A DNA stretch of 64,000 bases, from positions 1 through 64,000 of the forward strand of contig NZ_LT607412.1 of the NCBI RefSeq assembly GCF_900091455.1, in the 5' to 3' direction. Made by a program: the position numbers and the translations under genes. The notes under the pieces are model-generated. The model worked only from the letters and a program-made list of their open reading frames with translations, was not told the DNA's origin and did not search any database. Shown piece by piece: positions 34,074 through 42,034 of this stretch. This DNA comes from Micromonospora coriariae (GTDB lineage: Bacteria > Actinomycetota > Actinomycetes > Mycobacteriales > Micromonosporaceae). Numbering within the stretch: the first letter of the stretch is position 1; every line of letters starts with the position of its first letter.

Positions 34074-35471
34074 TCAGCCGAAGCGGCGCTGGAACTTGGC
34101 TTCCGGGTCCCACTCGTTCAGGCCCGGCGCGCCGAACGCGGGGGCGAGCACGTAGTGGTCGTAGGTCTCGACCAGCCGGTCGCGGAGCAGGGCGTGGTGG
34201 CGGCTCACCTCGGCCGCGTGCGTCGGGTCGTCGACCAGGTTGGTCATTTCGTAGGGATCGTTCTCCAGGTCGAAGAACTGCCACGGCCGGCCGCCGTGCG
34301 CGTCCCCGAGGACCGTGTACTTGTACCGCCGGGTCCGGATCCCGCGCCAGGTCTCGTCGTGGAAGGGCAGCCCGGGCCGCATCTCCGCGACGAACTCGAG
34401 CAGCACGCCCTCCCGCGGCACGCCACCGGCCTCTCCCCGCACCACGGGGCTCAGGTCGAGCCCGGGCTTGGGCCCGGCGGGCGTCACCCCGGCGAGCCCG
34501 AGCAGCGTGGGGAACAGGTCCTCGGTGCAGACCGGATCGGCCACCGTGGCGGCGACGGCGGGACCACCCGAGACGATCAGCGGGACCCCCAGGGACTCCT
34601 CCCACGGTCGCTGCTTGGCCAGCAGACCGTGCGACCCGAGCAGCTCGCCGTGGTCGGCGGTGAGCGCGATGACGGTGTTGTCGAGCTGGCCCTTCTCCCG
34701 CAGCGAGGCGACCAGCCGACCGATGTTGTCGTCGAGGTTCTCGATCATCGCGTAGTAGACGCGGAGGTCGTCGATCAGGTCGCGGCCGTGCGGTCCGCGC
34801 TTGTTGTACTGCTTGCCCAGCTCGACGTTGTCCCGCAGCACGATCTCCCGGTCCCGCCAGCGCTCCAGATACGATTCCGGGGCGGTGAAGATGGGGTGCG
34901 GCGGCTCGACCGACAGCACCGTGGCGAAGGGTCCGTCGACCTGGCCGTGGTGCGCGATGGCCAGGTCGAAGAGGCCGTCGGTCTGGAAGCCGTCGATCTT
35001 CTGCGGGGTCGGGTCGTCCTCGTTCCAGTAGTACGTGTCCCACGGGTCGTTGCAGATGTCGAACCCGGCGAACCGCTGGAACCGCCCCTGGAACGGCCGC
35101 GGGACCGGCGTCCGGGACGCCTTCACCACGTTGTGCCCGGGGTAGTGCCCGAAGTTGCCGTAGAGGTGCCACTTCCCGAACAGCGCCGTCGCGTACCCGG
35201 CCTCGTTCAGCTCGTCGGCCAGCGTCCGCTCCGCCGGCGACATCCGCCACTCGATCGACGGGATGAAGCGTGTGTGCGCGTACTCGCCGGTCATCAGCGA
35301 GAACCGGTAGGGAACGCAGACCGGATAGGTCGACGAGGCGGCGTCGAACCGGGTGCCGGCGGCGGCGAGCGCGTCGATGTGCGGGGTGCTGACGTTCGGG
35401 TCCCCGTAACAGCCCAGCGCCTGGCGCCGCAGCTGGTCGGCGATGATCAGGATGATGTTGGGACGGCTCAC
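34074..35471 (-). CDS. Type I sulfatase with CVPYR active-site motif
   Basis: 465 residues from a GTG that overlaps the upstream permease stop. RPNIILIIADQLRRQALGCY has Asp12-Gln where many sulfatases have two Asp, a common variant. The active-site segment is TYPVCVPYRFSLMTGEYAHT, giving Cys52 in C-x-P-x-R with Tyr instead of Ser at position four. GKWHLYGNFGHYPGHN and VIALTADHGELLGSHGLLAK complete the site. It is cytoplasmic by sequence. It should be matured by the FGE of the same operon and differs enough from the other sulfatase to act on another position or sugar. Confidence 0.88.
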   Translation of the reverse strand: MSRPNIILIIADQLRRQALGCYGDPNVSTPHIDALAAAGTRFDAASSTYPVCVPYRFSLMTGEYAHTRFIPSIEWRMSPAERTLADELNEAGYATALFGKWHLYGNFGHYPGHNVVKASRTPVPRPFQGRFQRFAGFDICNDPWDTYYWNEDDPTPQKIDGFQTDGLFDLAIAHHGQVDGPFATVLSVEPPHPIFTAPESYLERWRDREIVLRDNVELGKQYNKRGPHGRDLIDDLRVYYAMIENLDDNIGRLVASLREKGQLDNTVIALTADHGELLGSHGLLAKQRPWEESLGVPLIVSGGPAVAATVADPVCTEDLFPTLLGLAGVTPAGPKPGLDLSPVVRGEAGGVPREGVLLEFVAEMRPGLPFHDETWRGIRTRRYKYTVLGDAHGGRPWQFFDLENDPYEMTNLVDDPTHAAEVSRHHALLRDRLVETYDHYVLAPAFGAPGLNEWDPEAKFQRRFG

Positions 35472-36358
35472 TTGATACCTCCGGAGGTCAGGCCGCTCAC
35501 GAACTTGCGCTGCAGCACCAGGAACAGGAGCACCACGGGCCCGAGCATGAAGATCGCCGCGGCGCTGGTCAGGCCCCAGTCGGTGGAGTACTGGTCCTGG
35601 AAGGCGAGGAAGCTCGTCGAGACGGGTCGCAGCTCGGGCGTGTGGATGAAGGTGATCGCCCAGAAGAACTCGTTCCACGACCAGAGCGCGACGATCAGCG
35701 CCACGGTGAGGAAACCCGGCCAGGCCAGCGGCAATACCACCCGCCAGGCGATCTGCAGGCTCGACGCGCCGTCGAGCCGGGCCGCCTCGGTGAAGTCCTT
35801 CGGGATCTTCAGAAGGAACGACCGCAACAGCAGCGTCGCGAACGGCGCGTCGGTCGCCCAGTAGATGACGATCAACCCGAACAGGTTGTCGGTCAGGTGC
35901 AGCTGCGTCCAGAGGAAGAACAACGGCACCAGGAACAGCTGTACGGGCAGCGCGCTGCCCAGGAACAGGTAGGCGACCACCGCCCCGCCACCGGGCACCC
36001 GCAGCTGGCTGAGGGCGAAGGCGGCCAGCCCGGCGACGACGCAGGTGCCGATCACCGAGCCCAGACAGATGATCAGGCTGTTGCGCATCGTGGTGGCGAA
36101 GTCGCCGCGGGTCCAGGCGTCGACGAAGTTGTCGAGGCTGAACGAGGTCGGCGGCGCGAGCGGGTTGGAACCGATCTCCGCGTTGTTCTTGAACGCGTTG
36201 AACAGCACGGCGACGAGCGGCCCGATCGCGAACAGCGCGAGGACGATCAGCACCAGGTAGTGCGTACCCCCGCTGAGCCGCAGGCGACGGCGGCCGCGTC
36301 CCGGCGGGTTCGGGGCGACCCCGGCGGGCACCGGTCGGTCGACGGTGGTGGCGCTCAT
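35468..36358 (-). CDS. Carbohydrate ABC transporter permease (MalG-like)
   Basis: 296 residues with six predicted helices. The EAA-type loop contacting the ATPase is FTEAARLDGASSLQIAWRVV then LPLAWPGFLTVALI. The long periplasmic-side N-terminal loop (NNAEIGSNPLAPPTSFSLDN) is typical of MalG-type CUT1 permeases. It overlaps the MalF-like gene by 4 bp and the sulfatase by 4 bp. No ATPase gene is present in the operon, so a shared MsiK-type ATPase encoded elsewhere is probably used, as is common in actinobacteria. Confidence 0.9.
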   Translation of the reverse strand: MSATTVDRPVPAGVAPNPPGRGRRRLRLSGGTHYLVLIVLALFAIGPLVAVLFNAFKNNAEIGSNPLAPPTSFSLDNFVDAWTRGDFATTMRNSLIICLGSVIGTCVVAGLAAFALSQLRVPGGGAVVAYLFLGSALPVQLFLVPLFFLWTQLHLTDNLFGLIVIYWATDAPFATLLLRSFLLKIPKDFTEAARLDGASSLQIAWRVVLPLAWPGFLTVALIVALWSWNEFFWAITFIHTPELRPVSTSFLAFQDQYSTDWGLTSAAAIFMLGPVVLLFLVLQRKFVSGLTSGGIK

Positions 36359-37254
36359 TCGTCCTCCCATCCCTTCTTCCGCATCCACTGGTAGACGGCG
36401 AGGATCACCGCGGTCACCAGCGTCATCGACAGGCCCAGCGCCGCCGCGTAGCCGGCGGAGTACTCGTTGAACGCCTGCTTGTACATGAGCGTCGAGACGA
36501 CCTCGCTGGACCCGGCCGGCCCGCCCTGGGTCATGATGAAGATGTAGTCGAACGCCTTCAGCGACCAGATCACCGTCATCAGCACGATGAACACCATGGT
36601 CGGCCGGATGCCGGGCAGCGTGACGTTCCGGTACTGCTGCCAGCGGCTGGCGCCGTCCACCTTGGCCGCGTCGTAGAGCGCCGGATCGACGCCCTGCATC
36701 GCGGACAGGAAGATGACCGCGAGGAAGCCCCACCAGTGCCAGTCCACGACGAAGTTGACGGACAGCAGTGAGGTGCTGGTGTCACCCAGCCAGGCCTGGT
36801 CGACGCCGAACTGGTGGGCGATGCCGCTGGTCGGCGACAGCAGCATCTTCCACACCGCCGCGTTGACCACGCTGGCCACCACGTACGGGATGAAGTAGAG
36901 CGCCCGGAACAGCATCTGGAACCGTCTGACCTGGCTGAGCAGGTAGGCGCCGAGCAGGCCCATCGCCATCGGCACGGTCAGGAACAGCACGAACCAGACG
37001 AGGTTGTGCAGCAGCGCCTGGTGGACCTTCGCGTCCCCGAAGGCCTTGACGTAGTTGTCGAGGCCGATGAAGGTGGCTGGTCCGAGCCCGGACCAGTCCG
37101 TGAACGAGTAGTAGACGGTGGCCAGGGACGGTCCGAGCACGACGAGCAGGTTGAGCACCAGCAGCGGCGCGAGGAAGGCCCAGCCGACCACCGCCGCGCG
37201 CAACCGCGCGCGGCGGGCGCCGGACGCGGTCGGCGGCGCGGCGGTGGCGGTCAC
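36355..37254 (-). CDS. Carbohydrate ABC transporter permease (MalF-like)
   Basis: 299 residues from a GTG at 37254, six helices. VGWAFLAPLLVLNLLVVLGP begins helix 1 and YYSFTDWSGLGPATFIGLDN is the conserved segment after it. The ATPase-contact loop is LYDAAKVDGASRWQQYRNVT then LPGIRPTMVFIVL. It forms the channel with the MalG-like partner and receives substrate from the lipoprotein encoded upstream. Stop and start codons overlap on both sides (GTGA at 37251-37254). Confidence 0.9.
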   Translation of the reverse strand: MTATAAPPTASGARRARLRAAVVGWAFLAPLLVLNLLVVLGPSLATVYYSFTDWSGLGPATFIGLDNYVKAFGDAKVHQALLHNLVWFVLFLTVPMAMGLLGAYLLSQVRRFQMLFRALYFIPYVVASVVNAAVWKMLLSPTSGIAHQFGVDQAWLGDTSTSLLSVNFVVDWHWWGFLAVIFLSAMQGVDPALYDAAKVDGASRWQQYRNVTLPGIRPTMVFIVLMTVIWSLKAFDYIFIMTQGGPAGSSEVVSTLMYKQAFNEYSAGYAAALGLSMTLVTAVILAVYQWMRKKGWEDE

Positions 37255-38654
37255 TTTCCGGGCCCCTTGGCGGGCAACTGCGGGAGGTTGCCGTTGGCCT
37301 TCTCCTCCGTGAACATCTGGTCGAGCTGCTTGCAGTAGGCGGCCGGCGTCAGCTTGCCGGTCAGCACCTGCTCCAGGCCCTCGTAGACGAAGACGTCGGT
37401 CTTCGGCGGCCACCAGGTCCACGTGACGAAGCCGTACTGGCCGTCGGCGACCGCCTTGTTGAGCGAGGTGAGCACCCGACCGGCGCGCGGGTCGATGCTC
37501 GACGGGATGTCGCCGTCGGCGAAGTCGATCGGGACGTTGTACGTCGACGGGACCTCCGACATCCGCTTCAGCGCGGCGGTCCGGTCGCCGTAGTACCAGT
37601 TGAGGTACTCGGCGGCGGCGTCCTTGTTCTTGCTCGCCTCGTTGATCGCCAGCGAGCCACCGATGCCCATCTCGAACAGTGGGTACTTGACCTCGGGCCG
37701 CAGCGCGGGCACCGGCATCCAGTCCCAGTCGTTCCCGTTCTTGGCCTTCGCCCCGAAGTACTGGCCGACCTGGCTCATGAACCAGTTGCCCTGCGGGACC
37801 ATCGCGACCTTGCCCTTGCCGAAGTTGGCGCCGATCTCCTGCGACGGGACGGAGAAGTACTTCTCCACGCTGCCGCCGATCCAGCCCTTGTCGAAGTAGC
37901 TCTTGATCAGCGCGACCGCGTCGACGAACACCGGGTCGGTGAACTTGATCTCGCCGGAGAGCGCCTGGCGTAGGGCGTCGGGGCCGGAGTAGTGGTTCCA
38001 GAAGACGGTCATGAGCCACTCGCCGGCGGCCTTCCAGTCGACGTTCGACGAGCCGAACGGCACGATGCCCTGGCCTGCGGCCTCGGTGGCCAGCGCCTCC
38101 AGCGACGCCCGGTCGGTCGGCTGCTGCCAGCCCTTCTGCGCGAACAGCGTCTTGTTGAAGTAGAGCAGCATGGTGTCGACGCGCATCGGCAGCGCGTAGA
38201 GCTTGCCGTCGGTGGTGAACGCCTCGACCGCCCAGCTGGACAGCTTGTCCTTCCAGGCGAACTTCTCGGCGTACGGGGTCAGGTCGGCCAGCACGTGGGC
38301 CTTGCTCCACGCGATGGTCTGCGTGGCGCTCGGCCCTCGCACGATGTCCGGGCCGGAGCGCGACTGCAACGCGGTCTGCACCAGGCGGCGCAGGTCATCG
38401 CCCTTGTAGAAGGTGGTGTTCAGGTCGATCTTCGGCTTGGCCTTCTCGAAGACCGCGGCCACGTTGTCGGTGAAGTACTTCTGGTTGGCGTCGCCCTGGA
38501 TGTCCAGCCACAGGTCGACCTTGCCGGTGCCGGTGCCGGCGCCGCCACCACTGTCACCGCTGCAGCCGGAGAGCAGCAGGCTGGGGGTGGTGATACCGAG
38601 GGCGGTCAGGCCCGCACCGGCGAGGAACCGCCGGCGACTCAGCGAAGCGGTCAC
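37251..38654 (-). CDS. Extracellular sugar-binding lipoprotein of ABC transporter
   Basis: 467 residues. The N-terminus has both a twin-arginine pattern (SRRRFLAGAGLTALG) and a lipobox (LLSGC, Cys31), so it is probably a Tat-exported lipoprotein. The mature part is a type 1 solute-binding fold: KVDLWLDIQGDANQKYFTDN, SGPDIVRGPSATQTIAWSKA, GKLYALPMRVDTMLLYFNKT, FGKGKVAMVPQGNWFMSQVG. It should bind the oligosaccharide delivered to the permeases. The start is a GTG overlapping the stop of the ADP-ribosylglycohydrolase gene. Confidence 0.9.
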   Translation of the reverse strand: MTASLSRRRFLAGAGLTALGITTPSLLLSGCSGDSGGGAGTGTGKVDLWLDIQGDANQKYFTDNVAAVFEKAKPKIDLNTTFYKGDDLRRLVQTALQSRSGPDIVRGPSATQTIAWSKAHVLADLTPYAEKFAWKDKLSSWAVEAFTTDGKLYALPMRVDTMLLYFNKTLFAQKGWQQPTDRASLEALATEAAGQGIVPFGSSNVDWKAAGEWLMTVFWNHYSGPDALRQALSGEIKFTDPVFVDAVALIKSYFDKGWIGGSVEKYFSVPSQEIGANFGKGKVAMVPQGNWFMSQVGQYFGAKAKNGNDWDWMPVPALRPEVKYPLFEMGIGGSLAINEASKNKDAAAEYLNWYYGDRTAALKRMSEVPSTYNVPIDFADGDIPSSIDPRAGRVLTSLNKAVADGQYGFVTWTWWPPKTDVFVYEGLEQVLTGKLTPAAYCKQLDQMFTEEKANGNLPQLPAKGPGK

Positions 38655-40714
38655 GATGTCTCCTCAACGGAAATGGGGGTGATGCGGACGGACTGCGTGG
38701 CGGTGCGTCCCTGTGTGACGAGGAGCGCGACGCCCCCGCAGGTGAGCTCGTCGTCGTCGAGGTCGAACAGCACCTCGTCGTCGACGCTGGCGGTGAGGCG
38801 GGTGCCGGCCGCGCGGATGGCGAGCCGGTAGGTGGCCCCGTACTCCCAGGGGAAGTCGCGGCTGGCGAGAACGGTGTCGTGGCGGACCAGTTCGACGCGG
38901 TCGCGGCCGGCGAGCCGCAGCGCGTAGTAACGGGTCAGGCCCTGGACCCGCACGGCGAGGCCGGTGGCCTCGGCCAGGTGGGGCGTGACATCGGCGTGGA
39001 CGGTGTAGTCGCGCCAGCCGCGTTCGCCCTGAATGAGCAGGCCGGTGCCCCGGTTCTGCACGATCCGGAACGGCTCGGGCCAGTGCGGATCCCAGCGGTC
39101 GACGGTCTTCACCCAGGCTCGCCGCCACATCGCGTCGCCCGGGGTGCCGTGCCCGGTCCCGGCGGTGGCGGGGCGGGTCAGCGTGAGCGTCGGCGTACCG
39201 TCCCAGGTCAGCGACTCCACCTCGACCGCGCCGGTGGCGCGGAGGCCGACGTAGGTGATCGGCTGGCCGCCGAGATCCGGCACCGTCCAGCGGATCTCGT
39301 CGCCGGCCGCGGCCGGGCCCTCGACCCAGTTCAGCGCGTCGCCGTCGTCGGCATAGTGCCCGACGACCGGGCGGACCTCGACGCCCGTGCCGGCGCGCAG
39401 CCGCGCGTGGATGGTCTGTCCGCTGTAGAGAGTGGGGCTGGCGATGAGGCCGTAGATGGGCATGGCGCGCGCTTCCGCCGGGATGAACGTCGGCGTCGCG
39501 ACGGTGATGGCGGGTGTGGTCGGTTCGACGGCCAGCCGCCCGCCCGGGTTGTGCACCCGGGCCGCGCCGGACAGGACCGTGAATCCCTGCACGCTGCCCG
39601 GGAGCGAGAAGTGGAACCGGGCGCCGTTCTTCGTCAGGTCGCGTTCCGGCTGCCTCGCCCAGGCCCGGCCGTGGCGGGCGAGCGTGAGCGCCTCCCGGGC
39701 CACGTCGGTGATCGTCGACCCGCCGTCGGTGCTGGGCAGGTACATCCGGTCGGCGACCGGCCCGCGGTAGTCCGGCTCGGCTCCGTCGATGCCGGCGAGG
39801 CCGCCGAACACGCCACAGATGGCGCCGACGTCGCCCGCGTTGGAGTCGGTGTCCCAGCCGGAGGTGTTGACCACCGTCATGGCGGGCAGGAACGCGCCGC
39901 CGCTGCGGGCCACCGCGTGGATCACGGTGGCGTGGTTGGGCACCACGTGGCAGTTGCCGCCGTAGCTCTCGTAGCCGTAGCGGGCGTCGATCCGGGCCCG
40001 GGTGGTCTTCCAGTCGGCGTCGGCGGCGGTCCACTCCCGCACGTCGGCGATGACCCGGTGGATCAGGCTGTCCTTCGGGATCAGCGCGACCGCGGTGTCG
40101 AGGAGACGCTCCATGTCGGTCTCGGTGAACGCGCCGGCGACCAGGGCGGCCACCACCCGGGCCGCGTGGATGGACTCGCCGTCGTGGCTCACCCGGGCGG
40201 CCCGCTCGGCCAGGTCAGCGGCCGCCTCCGGGTCGCCGGGGCGGGTCATCGCGAAGCCCTCGACGAAGATCTGCGCGCCGACCTGTTCGGCCACGACCAC
40301 GCCGTTGCGGGCGATCGACCCGCTGTCCGGCGCGAGGACCCCGTCCTTGAGATGCAGGTACGCGGTGTGCTCGGTGGAGTTGCCCACCCCGCCCCACCAC
40401 AGCACCGATTGCCCCTCGGCGATCTCGTTGAGCCACGTCTGCCCGATCTGGGCCGATGTCGGCTCGGTGCCGTGGTCGCGCAGCGCCCGGGGGAACATGA
40501 AGGTGCCGCTGATGTCGTCGTCGGTGACCACCAGGAGGTGGTTCTTCAAGGCGAGGTCGGTGCGGTGGTTCACGTAGCCGGTGATGTCGCCCAGCTCGGC
40601 CTGGATCCGCTCGAAGCGCCAGCCCTCGAAGGGCCGGCCGAGGTAGACCGCGATCACCTTGCCGAGCACGCCGGCGTAGACGCGCTCCTCGTAGTCGTCA
40701 GGGAAGTCGGTCAT
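38651..40714 (-). CDS. ADP-ribosylglycohydrolase family protein with C-terminal beta-sandwich
   Basis: 687 residues. The first 360 or so are an ADP-ribosylglycohydrolase (DraG-like) fold. YEERVYAGVLGKVIAVYLGR is the opening, VTDDDISGTFMFPRALRDHG holds the first metal-binding acidic cluster, and TVVNTSGWDTDSNAGDVGAI, then CGVFGGLAGIDGAEP, hold the second (WDTDSNA, normally G-x-D-T-D-T-x-A). The remaining 300 residues form one or two beta-sandwich modules (LLIQGERGWRDYTVHADVTP, TRYYALRLAGRDRVELVRHD) resembling concanavalin-like/DUF1080-type modules. No signal peptide. Members of this family in sugar operons are thought to cleave N- or O-ribosyl or other glycosidic bonds. It starts with a TGATG overlap after rbsD. 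Confidence 0.8.
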   Translation of the reverse strand: MTDFPDDYEERVYAGVLGKVIAVYLGRPFEGWRFERIQAELGDITGYVNHRTDLALKNHLLVVTDDDISGTFMFPRALRDHGTEPTSAQIGQTWLNEIAEGQSVLWWGGVGNSTEHTAYLHLKDGVLAPDSGSIARNGVVVAEQVGAQIFVEGFAMTRPGDPEAAADLAERAARVSHDGESIHAARVVAALVAGAFTETDMERLLDTAVALIPKDSLIHRVIADVREWTAADADWKTTRARIDARYGYESYGGNCHVVPNHATVIHAVARSGGAFLPAMTVVNTSGWDTDSNAGDVGAICGVFGGLAGIDGAEPDYRGPVADRMYLPSTDGGSTITDVAREALTLARHGRAWARQPERDLTKNGARFHFSLPGSVQGFTVLSGAARVHNPGGRLAVEPTTPAITVATPTFIPAEARAMPIYGLIASPTLYSGQTIHARLRAGTGVEVRPVVGHYADDGDALNWVEGPAAAGDEIRWTVPDLGGQPITYVGLRATGAVEVESLTWDGTPTLTLTRPATAGTGHGTPGDAMWRRAWVKTVDRWDPHWPEPFRIVQNRGTGLLIQGERGWRDYTVHADVTPHLAEATGLAVRVQGLTRYYALRLAGRDRVELVRHDTVLASRDFPWEYGATYRLAIRAAGTRLTASVDDEVLFDLDDDELTCGGVALLVTQGRTATQSVRITPISVEETS

Positions 40715-41103
40715 CAGAAGGGAACCCCCGCTCGCAGGATGACGTTGGCGAAGGGCGTCGCCTCGCCGGTACGGATGACGGCGCACGCGCTGCGGCAGGC
40801 CGCCTTGAGGATGTCGTGGCTCGTGGTCTTCAGTGGGATGCCGGCGAGGCCGGTGTGCAGCCCGGCGAGGATGCCGGCGTCGGTCAGCTCCTCGGCGACG
40901 GTGGCCTCCTCGACGACCAGCTCGGCGGTGACCGCGGCTAGCACCGGCAGGAAGGTCGGGACGCCGCGGGTGACCCCGAGGTGGACGATCTCGACGCCGG
41001 GCGGGACCGGCAGCCCGGCGTCGGCGATGACGATGGTGTCGGTGTGCCCCATCCCGGCGACCAGCGCGGCGATCCGGGGGTGCCAGAGGCCGCTGTCACG
41101 CAT
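40714..41103 (-). CDS. rbsD: D-ribose pyranase/fucose mutarotase family (RbsD/FucU)
   Basis: 129 residues. GLWHPRIAALVAGMGHTDTI contains the catalytic-region histidines, and VIADAGLPVPPGVEIVHLGV then TRGVPTFLPVLAAV is the RbsD/FucU core. The C-terminus ATPFANVILRAGVPF ends in the conserved Y/F-x-N-xIL strand. The enzyme interconverts anomeric or ring forms of a sugar for the kinase. It overlaps rbsK by 8 bp. RbsD versus FucU cannot be separated with certainty; the adjacent ribokinase argues for RbsD. Confidence 0.82.
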   Translation of the reverse strand: MRDSGLWHPRIAALVAGMGHTDTIVIADAGLPVPPGVEIVHLGVTRGVPTFLPVLAAVTAELVVEEATVAEELTDAGILAGLHTGLAGIPLKTTSHDILKAACRSACAVIRTGEATPFANVILRAGVPF

Positions 41104-42034
41104 GGCTGGCCTCGGAGTACGTGGCGCGGAACCGGTCCAGGTCGGCTCTCGTGGGCAGCGCGGACTGGGCACCCATCCGGGTGGTGGCCAGCGCTCCTGC
41201 CGCGCAGCCGCGGTGTACCGCCTCGGGGAGGCTCTGACCGTCGGCCAGCGACGCGGCGAGCGCGCCGACGAAGCTGTCGCCCGCGCCGGTCGTGTCGACC
41301 GCGTCGACCGGGAAGGCCGCGTGGGCGGTGACGCCCACCGCGTCGGCGTGCACCGCGCCGCGCTCCCCCAGCGTGATGACGCAGGCGGCCGGGCCGTGCG
41401 TGCGCAGGCCGGCCGCGAGGGCGGCCCAGTCGGTGGTCGGGACACCGGCCAGCCGCAGCGCCTCGCCCTCGTTGACCACCAGCACGTCGACGTGGCGCAG
41501 CAGGGTGGCCATCGTGGGCGGAACCGGGTCGGGCAGGGGCGCGGCGTTGAGCACCACCCGCGCGCCGGCGTCACGGGCGTGCCGGGCGGCGGCAAGGCAG
41601 GTCGCCAGCGGGATCTCGAGCTGCAGCACGAGCACCGCGTCGGAGCTGAGCGTGGCCGGCAGGGCGGCTAGCGCGTCGTCGGTCAGCCGGGCGTTCGCCC
41701 CGGGCGCGACGACGACGGTGTTCTCGCCGGCCGTGTCGACGACGATGAGTGCCACGCCGGTCGCGATGCCGGCCACCGTGGTCAGATGGTCGGGCGGCAA
41801 CCCTTCGGCGGCGAGCGCGGCGCGCACGTCGGCGCCGAACCGGTCGTCGCCGACCGCGGCGAAGAACAGTGTGTCGGCGCCCAGCCGGCGGGCCGCGACG
41901 GCCTGGTTGGAGCCCTTGCCGCCGGGGCGTGCGGCGACCTCGTCGCCGAGCACCGTCTCGCCCGGCGTGGGCAGGTGCGGGACGGCGACCCCGAGGTCGA
42001 GGTTGGCGCTGCCGACGACCACGACGCGGCTCAT
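41096..42034 (-). CDS. rbsK: Ribokinase (PfkB family)
   Basis: 312 residues. The N-terminal motif SRVVVVGSANLDLGVAVPHL and GDEVAARPGGKGSNQAVAAR (with GGKGSNQA, the ribose-binding signature) identify ribokinase. The ATP/anion-hole motif FPVDAVDTTGAGDSFVGALA contains the catalytic Asp in DTTGAGD. It phosphorylates ribose or a related sugar after uptake. The start overlaps the stop of lacI by 4 bp. Acting with RbsD and the ADP-ribosylglycohydrolase, it suggests a ribosyl product arises from the imported compound. Confidence 0.9.
   Translation of the reverse strand: MSRVVVVGSANLDLGVAVPHLPTPGETVLGDEVAARPGGKGSNQAVAARRLGADTLFFAAVGDDRFGADVRAALAAEGLPPDHLTTVAGIATGVALIVVDTAGENTVVVAPGANARLTDDALAALPATLSSDAVLVLQLEIPLATCLAAARHARDAGARVVLNAAPLPDPVPPTMATLLRHVDVLVVNEGEALRLAGVPTTDWAALAAGLRTHGPAACVITLGERGAVHADAVGVTAHAAFPVDAVDTTGAGDSFVGALAASLADGQSLPEAVHRGCAAGALATTRMGAQSALPTRADLDRFRATYSEASHA

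Noticed and set aside
32559..35864. Plus-strand open frame of about 1100 codons opposite the sulfatase and permease genes
   Set aside because: It crosses four well-recognised minus-strand genes and has the composition of an antisense frame.
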